A DNA stretch of 64,000 bases, from assembly GCF_040958095.1 (NCBI RefSeq), contig NC_091209.1:3533232-3597231 (forward strand), read 5' to 3'. The stretch comes from Procambarus clarkii. Lineage: Eukaryota; Arthropoda; Malacostraca; Decapoda; Cambaridae. The notes under the pieces were generated by a model. The model saw only the letters and a list, made by a program, of their open reading frames with translations. It ran no database searches and was not told where the DNA came from. This document shows positions 55,028 to 64,000 of this stretch, one piece after another. The first letter of the stretch is position 1. Every line of letters starts with the position of its first letter. The position numbers were made by a program, and so were the translations under genes.

Positions 55028-58000
55028 ATTTATTTATTTATTTATTTATTTATTTATGCATATACAAGAATGTACATAAGGAATGTGAGGATACAAATAT
55101 GGTAATTACAGTCTTGTAAAGCCACTAGCACGCGCAGCATTTCGGGCAGGTCCTTAATCTAAGAAAATTTTAAGGAGGTAAATACTTGCAAAAATTATAG
55201 ACAAAAAAATGATAACAGATTACATGAAATGAAAAAAAAAGATGAGAGAAAATTGTAGGTACAGTATATTAAAGCACATAGGTAGCTAAGATTGATTGCA
55301 ATGACAGCTTGAATGGTATTTGACAAAAAATTGGTAGGCACAATACAGCAGAAACAATATAAGATTGATTGCAATGACAGCTTGAATGGTAGTTGACAAA
55401 AATTGGTAGTCACAATACAGCATATGGCTAGCACATAAAAGAAGACAGCAATGAACACAATGATAAGGTTGTTTGATATTACATAAAAATTAGGAGATTG
55501 GGTAACACTAGGTACAGAGCAAATTTAAAGCTCAGTGTAGGAAACTAAGAAGATGAAGTTAGGTACTTTTTGGTTTTGCTTTTAAATAAGGCAAAAGTTT
55601 TACAGTTTTTCAATTCACTAGGGAGTGAGTTCCTTAGACTAGGTCCCTTAATTTGCATAGAGTGTTTACACAGATTAAGTTTGACCCTGGGGATATCAAA
55701 GAGATATTTATTTCTGGTGTGGTGATAATGGGTCCCATTACATCTGTCCAGGGAGAGTTTCAGAGCATAGTTTGCATTTAAGAACAGGGTTTTGTAAATG
55801 TAGTTGACACAAGAGAATGTGTGGAGGGAGTTAATATTTAGCAAGTTTAGGGATTTAAACAAGGGAGCTGAGTGTTGTCTGAAAGCAGAGTTAGTTATTA
55901 TTCTGATAGCAGATTTTTGCTGTGTGATGATGGGCTTAAGGTGGTTTGCAGTGGTAGACCCCCATGCGCAGATACCATAATTAAGATAGGGGTAGATTAG
56001 TGCATAATATAGTGAGAGGAGAGCAGAGTTAGGAACATAATATCTGATTTTGGAGAGTATACCAACTGTCTTAGAGACTTTCTTAGTTATGTGTTGAATG
56101 TGGGTGCTGAAGTTGAGTCTCTTGTCTAGGAATAGGCCAAGAAACTTGCCATCATTTTTATTACTGATGTTAATGTTGTCTATCTGTAGCTGAATTGCAT
56201 TTGATGATTTGCTTCCAAATAAAATGTAGTAAGTCTTTTCGATGTTTGATGTTAGTTTGTTCGTTGACATCCATAAGTGGACTTTTTTTAATTCATTATT
56301 CACAACATTATTTAGTGTATGTGGGTTGAGGTTTGAATAGATAAGAGTAGTATCGTCAGCAAACAATATAGGTTTGAGAATATTAGAGACATTAGGCAGA
56401 TCGTTTATATATATAAGAAATAGAAGAGGTCCTAAGATGCTGCCCTGTGGCACTCCAACGGTAATTGGTAGAGTGGAAGAAGTTGTATCATTGATGGTTA
56501 CATATTGGTGTCTGTCACTAAGATAGGATCGGATGTAGTCAAGGGCAAGGCCTCGGATTCCATAATGCTGGAGTTTAAGTAAGAGGTAGTTGTGATTAAC
56601 AGTATCAAAGGCTTTTCTTAGGTCAATGAAGAGTCCAATCGGAAACTCATTTTTGTCAAGGGCTGAGTAGATAACGTCAAGGAGACTAATGATTGCATCG
56701 TTGGTGCTCTTTTGGGACCGGAAGCCAAACTGGCAGGGGCTGAGTATGTCGAATTTTACGAGGTAGGAATAGAGCTGTTTGTAAATAATTTTTTCAAATA
56801 TTTTTGCTAGAATGGGTAGATTTGATATTGGTCTATAATTGTTTATGTCCGCCGGATTGCCTCCTTTATGGACTGGCGTTACTCTTGCTTTTTTGAGGAT
56901 ATCAAGGAAGGTGTGACACTCTATAGATTTGTTGAACAGTAGTGCTATGGGTGGGGCAAGGGCATGGGAGGCTCTCTTGTACACAATGGACGGAATTTCA
57001 CTGGTGTTCCCTGCCTTGGTTTTTAGAGAGTGTATGATGGACACAACATCTGCCGGGCTGATTGGTGAAAGGAGAAGAGAGTTTGGATAGCTGCCTGAGA
57101 GATATGTGTTAATATGTGTCTGAGTCTGTGGGATTCTACTGGCAAGATTAGCACCAACTGATGAAAAGAAACTATTAAATTAATTTGCCATTTCTAAATC
57201 AGTTGACGGCATATCCCCATCCTTGTAGTTTTATTTGGTTATGTGAGTGTTGTTTAGTTCCTAGGATACTAGAGATTGTTTTCCAAATGCTTTTCATGTT
57301 GCCTTTTGCTTCATTGAATCTATTCACATAATATGCAAGTTTTGCCTTTCTTATGATACTGGTAAGCATTGATGAGTACCTTTTAGCTACTTCCTTTGAA
57401 ACTAGGCCAATCCTAAGTTTCTTTTCATATTCATGTTTCTTGTTGATTGAGTTGAGAATGCCACTAGTGAGCCATGGATTGTTTAATCTTTTGTCAGTTA
57501 CTTGCTTGGTAAGAAGGGGACAATGAAGGTTGTAGAGGCTTAGAGTTTTGGAGAGGAAGAGGTTAGCTAATGAATTTATATCATGGGTATTATTGAATTC
57601 AGAATCCCAGTTAATATTGTGAAGTGCCTCTGTAAGATTGTCTAAAGCTGATTCACTGTGTAGCCTAAATGAAAGTTTCTTGCTTTTTGGTGGTGTTATG
57701 TCCATGTTCGCTATGAGAAAGGTAGGATAGTGGTCAGTTGTTCTGTCGTAGATTATACTAGATACAAGGGGAGCTGTTATGTTTGTCCATAAGTGATCCA
57801 AGGTAGTGGCTGATGTTTGAGTGACTCGGGTAGGTTTGGTGATTGTGGGGATTAGCATACAGGAGTTCATGCTGTTAAGGAAATAGTCAACTTGAGAGCA
57901 ATTTTGTTGACCCAGGTCAATATTAAAGTCTTCTCCCAGAATGATGTGGTTTTTGTTGAGATTGTTGTTTATAATAAGATTCCTTAGGTTGTCTGAGAAA

Positions 58001-58057
58001 GAAGCTATGTTAGTATTGGGAAATCTATAGATGGCTCCAATAGTCAAAGAGGATTTA
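55028..58057 (-). pseudogene. LINE-B, reverse copy, 5'-truncated in the endonuclease
   Basis: Tail (TTTA)n at 55028-55056 and 3' UTR with a mutated hairpin near 55110-55150. RT is open at 55545-57044 (499 residues): NNYRPISNLPILAKIFEKII, FIDLRKAFDTVNHNYLLL, VPQGSILGPLLFLIYI and the catalytic FADDTTLIYSN. Linker and EEP occupy 57199-58057 (AIYRFPNTNIASFSDNL, HIILGEDFNIDLGQ). The two are separated by the same frame loss and stop as in the forward copy at 50961-50991. The protein reads LTEALHNINWDSEF with no insertion: the empty site of the LINE-A at 46469. Upstream of 58057 the frame runs into unrelated sequence. Confidence 0.88.
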
Positions 58058-58620
58058 AGGGATCGGTCCTCACTCACGCTGGGAGGGTCCTCCGCCGTCA
58101 GGAGCCGGGCTCCCTCAGTTGCCTGCCAGCGCTCAGAGGAGACGGACGTCGTTCCGTGTTCCTCCCTCTCCACTCTCTTATTTCAGGCCTTCTGCCTTAC
58201 TAAAACATGTCTAACTTATCAATTAACATTGCTACTGTCGCTGGGCACATGACCAACTACAAGCAATCACTATGAACTGGCGTATATCGTGCTTACCACA
58301 GATTGTCTAGTCGAGGGCGCTATCCCTCTGACAGAGCTTGTTCCACGGCCCACAATAATGTCTCTGGGCGGCTTAATACTCTCCTCGTCGACCAGGATTT
58401 GAAACCACAACGTTCCCAGCTCGATTCCACAGCTGGTACGTCTGCACACTTCTCTTCTCTTGGAGATATATCACTAGGGGTTCCTTCCTGATGGGAGCTC
58501 AACGGAGCGCGGCTTTCCCCCCTGCGATGTCTGGCCTCAAGTGAGGTCAAAGCCCTCCAGAAGCGAGCCTCATGCCTCCAGCAAAATGTCCACATCTCCT
58601 AGCCAGTCACTTATCTGTTT
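58058..58620. other. Unassigned sequence, possible tRNA-related repeat
   Basis: GC-richer than its surroundings. On the minus strand near 58385-58420 GTGGTTTCAAATCCTGG resembles a box B, but no box A or tRNA fold is evident. Open frames at 58303 and 58320 lack recognisable motifs. Confidence 0.3.
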
Positions 58621-59238
58621 TCTTCTTCACTGCCCATAATCTTAAATTGTTCATCATATCCAACCAGCTATTTTACATGTGTGTTATCACCTCTATATTT
58701 CTTAGACCTTCTGGTTAGGTCAGGCTTGCTGAATAACTCTCAAGGGGGAGACTCGTTTCTCCTGCAGGTTGAGATCATAACAATGCACAATATGCTAATA
58801 TATTATAATATTAATTTATACTTGAGAAAATTCCTGTTTTGAATGAACAGCATATTAAAATTTATGAATGCGTCTGTGGGGTCGACCGCTGGATGTAATG
58901 GACTTGAGTCGAGGACGGGTTGTATATTGAATTTTGTAACTAACTCATCAAGATTGTAACTTGCTTAGCTAAATGAATTGTGGGGTTCAGTCCCTGAGCC
59001 CATTATGTGCCTCTGTAACCCTTTCCACTACCACCCACAAGATGGGTATGGGGTGCATAATAAATGAACTAAACTAAACTGGGGAGTGTTGTACATGCTG
59101 CTATGGCGGTATGTCCACTCACAAGATGAGTGGCGCTGCCCAATAAACTCGCCCCTCGGGGCAAAATTTAAAGTACTGAACAATATAAAACAAGTGCTGC
59201 AGAGGATGACGTAATCTTCACAGCTTCGTAATCTTCAG
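58621..59238. other. Unassigned repeat-like sequence
   Basis: Contains gcataataaatgaactaaac near 59055-59080, which looks like a simple-repeat tail of a SINE or LINE, then a short unrecognised stretch. No coding signal. Confidence 0.3.
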
Positions 59239-59239
59239 C

Positions 59240-59274
<35 letters not shown>

Positions 59275-59710
59275 TGTATATACAAGAAGGTACATTAGGT
59301 TTGTGAGAATACATTGGATAGTACAGAATTTACATTCTTGTAAAGCCACTAGTACGCTCAGCGTTTCGGGCAGGTCCTTAATCTAGCAGATAATTTTAAG
59401 TAGGTAATTTCTATCAGAATTTATAAATGATAAAGATACATTGCAAGAGAAAAATGGGATGAGAGAGCTTAGTAAGTATATTAAAGCACATTGTTATATT
59501 AAAGCTCTGATTGATTACATTGACAGCTTGATTAGTAATTTAAACAAGATTAATAGACACCATACAGCAGATTGACAGCACATATAAGACAGCAATGATC
59601 ACAATGGTAAAGATGTTCAGATTGGGTACATAAAGATTGGGAGACTGGGTAGCAAAAGATACAGATAAACAAGATTTATAAACACCATACAGCAGACTGG
59701 CAGCACATAT
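59239..59710 (-). repeat. LINE-B 3' UTR (reverse), left part
   Basis: (TTTA)n tail at 59239-59272, the hairpin as AACGCTGAGCGT on the minus strand near 59353-59375, and the duplicated UTR block seen also at 7190-7400. Split by a LINE-A tail; continues at about 60163. Confidence 0.82.
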
Positions 59711-60162
59711 AACCTTCCCAATGACCTTCATTGACCTTCCCAACCATGTTAAAGACTGTACCTCTCTCAATCAGTTTAAGATAAAAACTAAACACTACCT
59801 AATAAATTCCCTGTAACCTACCTCACTCCTCTATTGTCAACCCATGTCTGTTATTTTATTATTATTATTTTTTTTTTTAATCAACACTGTTTGTCAACCT
59901 ATTGTATTTGTGCTGCTTTTTCAGTCATGTTCCCCCTTTTTTTATCTTTATTTGTATTTGTTTTCAACACTTTTTATTCTTTATGCTCAATTAGTATTAA
60001 GTTCTAGATATTAATGTTTTTCTTGCCCGAAACGCATTGCGTAATAGTGGCTTTAGGCATTGTATGTACTAGCTCTATCTATATATCAATCCATTAATGT
60101 AACATCACTTGTATGTATGTACCTTACCTGAATAAACATATTTATTTATTTATGTTATATTT
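59711..60162 (+). pseudogene. LINE-A 3' tail inserted in reverse LINE-B
   Basis: Starts with filler accttcccaatgaccttcat, then true LINE-A from NHVKDCTSLNQFKIKTKHYL to the stop. The 3' UTR has the hairpin at 60026 and a TTTA-rich tail. The filler repeats the adjoining LINE-A bases, as in the copy at 39108. Confidence 0.82.
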
Positions 60163-61330
60163 ATAAGAAGACAGCAATGATCACAATGGTAAAGATGTTC
60201 AAATTGGGAACATAAAGGTTGGGAGATTGGGTAGCAATAGATACAGTGCAATTTTAAGGCAAAAAGTGAAAAACTATGAAGATGAAATTAGGTACTTTTT
60301 AGTATTGATTTTGAATGATGTAAAAGTTGGACAGCTTTTCAATTCAGTAGGGAGTGAGTTCCATAAACTGGGTCCCTTTATTTGCATAGAGTGTTTACAC
60401 AGATTAAGTTTAACTCTGGGGATATCAAGGAGATATTTATTTCTGGTGTGGTGATAATGGGTCCTATTACATCTGTCCAGGAGGAGTTTCAGAGCAGGAT
60501 TTGCATTTAAGAACAGGGTTTTGTAAATGTAGTTGACACAAGAGAATTTATGGAGCGAGATTATGTTTAGCATGTTTAGGGAGTTAAACAAGGGGGCTGT
60601 GTGTTGTCTGAAAGCAGAATTTGATATTATTCTGATAGCAAATTTTTGCTGGGTGATGATGGACTTGAGGTGGTTTGCAGTGGTTGAACCCCATGCACAA
60701 ATACCATAGTTGAGATAGGGATAGATTAGTGCATAATATAGAGAGATGAGAGCAGAGTTAGGTACATAATATCTGATTTTGGAGAGTATACCAACTGTTT
60801 TAGAGACTTTCTTAGTTATGTGTTGTATGTGGGTACTGAAGTTGAGTCTCTTGTCTAGGAATAGGCCAAGAAACTTTCCATCATTTGTATTGCTAATGTT
60901 TACATTGTCTATCTGAAGCTGAATTGCATTTGTAGATTTGCTTCCAAATAGGATGTAGTAGGTCTTTCCTATGTTAAGTGTTAGTTTGTTGGTTGACATC
61001 CATAAGTGGACTTTTTTTAGTTCATTATTAACAACATCATTTAGTGTATGTGGGTTGGGGTTGGAGTAGATGAGGGTAGTATCATCAGCAAACAAAATAG
61101 GTTTCAGAATGTTAGAGACATTAGGCAGATCATTGATGTATATAAGAAATAGAAGAGGTCCCAAGATGCTGCCCTGTGGCACTCCAACGGTTATTGGTAG
61201 AATGGGAGAGGTTATATTATTGATGGCTACACATTGGTGTCTATCACTAAGATAGGATTGGATATAGTCCAGTGCATGGCCTCGGATTCCATAATGATGG
61301 AGTTTACATAAGAGGTAATCGTTATTAATT
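60163..61330 (-). pseudogene. LINE-B reverse transcriptase (reverse), partial
   Basis: Frame 60274-61182 (302 residues) covers PQGSILGPLLFLIYINDLPN, the catalytic FADDTTLIYSNPN, KFLGLFLDKRLNFSTHIQ and the C-terminus IPRVKLNLCKHSMQIKGPSL. Upstream codons to 61330 read further RT before truncation. No stop lies in the surviving part, but the N-terminal RT and the endonuclease are missing. Confidence 0.85.
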
Positions 61331-61442
61331 AAATCGTGATTAATTAAAGCTTTATTAAAAGTAAGTCAATTTACCAATTTTATTATAGTATTACAACATA
61401 TTAATCTCTGCAAATGTATATTCTATCATTAGCAGAGAAGTA
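61331..61442. other. AT-rich spacer
   Basis: Short AT-rich stretch between opposed LINE fragments; taattaaatcgtgattaatt near 61335 is locally palindromic. Nothing else recognised. Confidence 0.4.
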
Positions 61443-62440
61443 CAATACCCAATTTGTAACAAATTAGATGGCAAATTCCTTGGCATTCTCATTGACCACA
61501 AGCTGAATTTCCAGGGACACATTCTAAACATATCAAAAAAAGTTTCAAAAACTGTGGGCATTCTTTCTAAGATCAGATATTATGTACCACGCCCTGCCCT
61601 GGTGACTCTCTATTACTCCCTTATCTATCCATATCTCAACTATGGTATTTGTGCTTGGGGCTCTACTACCCAAAATCACTTACGTCCTCTAATTACTCAA
61701 CACAAAGCTGCTATTAGGACAATATCCAATTCTGACCCCAGACATCACTCGGTACCCCTACTCAAATCCCTGAATATGTTAGACATTAAGTCACTGCACA
61801 TTCTCTCATGTGTATTACACATATATAAAACGCTAAACTGTAATGCCAATCCTGATCTCAAAAGCTTCATAGAAGGTTGTAACAGAACCAATGAGCACCA
61901 CACCAGAAATAAATACAGTTTTGATATTCCTAGAGTACGACTTAATCAAACCAGAAATGCTCTACAAATCAAGGGGCCCAGAATGTGGAATGACCTTCCC
62001 AACCATGTTAAAGACAGTACCTCTCTCAACCAGTTTAAGTTAAAAACGAAGCTATACCTAATAAATTCCCTGTAACCTACCTTACCCCTCTATTGTCAAC
62101 CCATGTATGTTTTTTTGTTTTTTTTTGTTTTTCAAATCAACGCTGTTTTAATGTAATTTTCTGTAATAATTTGAAATTGTATTTGTGCTGTTTTTTCAAC
62201 AATGTTCCCCCCTCTTTTACCTCTATTTTTATTTGTACTCAACGCATTTTTTTCTTTTTACCTATTAGTTTTAAGCTTTAGTCAGTAGTGTTTTTTCCTG
62301 CCCGAAACGCTTTGCGTAATAGTGGCTTTAGGCATTGTATGTACTAGCTCTATCTATAAAGCCAACAAACTTTGTAAAATCTCTTTATGTATGTACCTTT
62401 GCCTAAATAAAAAAATTATTAAATTATTATTAATTATTAT
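61443..62440 (+). pseudogene. LINE-A 3' part, 5'-truncated
   Basis: Starts inside the RT thumb (QICNKLDGKFLGILIDHKLN in frame, one base lost at 61450) and is open to the stop at 62075: VSKTVGILSKIRYYVPRPAL, IPRVRLNQTRNALQIKGPRM. The 3' UTR hairpin CCCGAAACGCTTTGCGT is at 62301 and the (ATT)n-type tail at about 62405-62443. Very like the copy at 39108. Confidence 0.85.
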
Positions 62441-62443
62441 TAT

Positions 62444-63518
<1,075 letters not shown>

Positions 63519-63595
<77 letters not shown>
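63519..63595. repeat. (AT)n microsatellite
   Basis: Pure AT tract between units 6 and 7. Confidence 0.95.
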
Positions 63596-63598
<3 letters not shown>

Positions 63599-63984
63599 GT
63601 ACCTAGTAGCCAGAACTCACTTCTCAGCCTACTATGCAAGGCCCGTTTTGCCTAATAAGCCGAGTTTTCATGAATTAATTGTTTTTCGACTACCTAACCT
63701 ACCTAACCTAACCTAACCTAACTTTTTCGGCTACCTAACCAAACCTAACCTATAAAGATAGGTTAGGTTAGGTTAGGTAGGGTTGGTTAGGTTCGGTCAT
63801 ATATCTATGTTAATTTTAACTCCAATAAAAAAAAATTGACCTCATACATAATGAAATGGGTAGCTTTATCATTTCATAAGAAAAAAATTAGAAAAAATAT
63901 ATTAATTCAGGAAAACTTGGCTTATTAGGCAAATCAGGCCATGCATAGTAGGCCAAAAAGTGAGTTCTGGCTGCTAAGTACGAC
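63596..63984. mobile_element. AT-flanked palindromic element, unit 7
   Basis: A 389-bp complete unit, the right end slightly diverged (CTGCTAAGTACGAC). (AT)n follows to the window end. Confidence 0.78.
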
Positions 63985-64000
63985 ATATATATATATATAT

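Noticed and set aside
57199-58173. 324-residue fusion protein starting MEREEHGTTS
   Set aside because: The first 38 residues come from unrelated flanking DNA joined to a 5'-truncated LINE-B endonuclease; a chance open frame.
58303-58595. Short ORFs on both strands
   Set aside because: No recognisable motifs, overlapping on opposite strands, and the region looks repeat-derived.

Overview
This 64 kb window looks like repeat-dense intergenic DNA from an arthropod, most likely a decapod crustacean. The evidence is indirect. It carries many copies of CR1/L2-like and I-clade LINEs, BEL/Pao and Gmr1-type Ty3/gypsy LTR elements, a Penelope-like remnant and tRNA-derived SINEs. It also has long (AT)n tracts and palindromic elements whose arms contain TTAGG-like runs resembling the arthropod telomere repeat. 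I found no host protein-coding gene and no convincing functional tRNA, rRNA or CRISPR. Almost every base that can be explained belongs to a mobile element, usually nested inside another one.

Layout. 1-6895: broken CR1-like LINE copies (called LINE-C here), a LINE-A tail, and a tandem pair of tRNA-derived SINE units. 6896-23134: a decayed Ty3/gypsy element whose integrase lies upstream of reverse transcriptase (Gmr1 type). It is split by a LINE-B tail (7079-7704), by a complete young BEL/Pao element (9190-18606, 1692-bp LTRs, TSD AGGTA) and by a solo LTR (18966-20285, TSD ACAGG) that itself holds a palindromic MITE (19486-19856). 23143-28874: a non-autonomous LTR element with a primer-binding site and polypurine tract but no pol. 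Its 5' LTR holds a reverse copy of the same solo LTR, and its 3' LTR preserves the empty site. 28875-35395: (AT)n tracts alternating with about 390-bp palindromic elements, a Tigger-like end, a minisatellite, a Penelope GIY-YIG remnant and SINE arrays. 35396-38001: an intact-looking hAT transposon with perfect 16-bp TIRs.

38131-62440 is a LINE nest. An I-clade LINE (41264-54320) is interrupted by an inverted I-clade LINE (41590-43656) and by LINE-B (44784-53130), which is interrupted in turn by a nearly complete LINE-A (46469-50543). Short target duplications at the joints support this order. More LINE-A and LINE-B fragments follow on both strands. 62441-64000 returns to (AT)n and the palindromic elements.

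How the parts work: each autonomous element encodes its own copying machinery (gag-protease-RT-RNase H-integrase, EEP nuclease-RT, or hAT transposase). SINEs, MITEs and the LTR element without pol would depend on machinery supplied by others. The BEL/Pao pol, the hAT transposase and the LINE-A ORF2 (one homopolymer frameshift) are the coding units closest to intact. LINE-A, LINE-B, LINE-C, SINE-1, SINE-2 and similar labels are local names for this report. All comparisons were made by eye; no database search or alignment was run.
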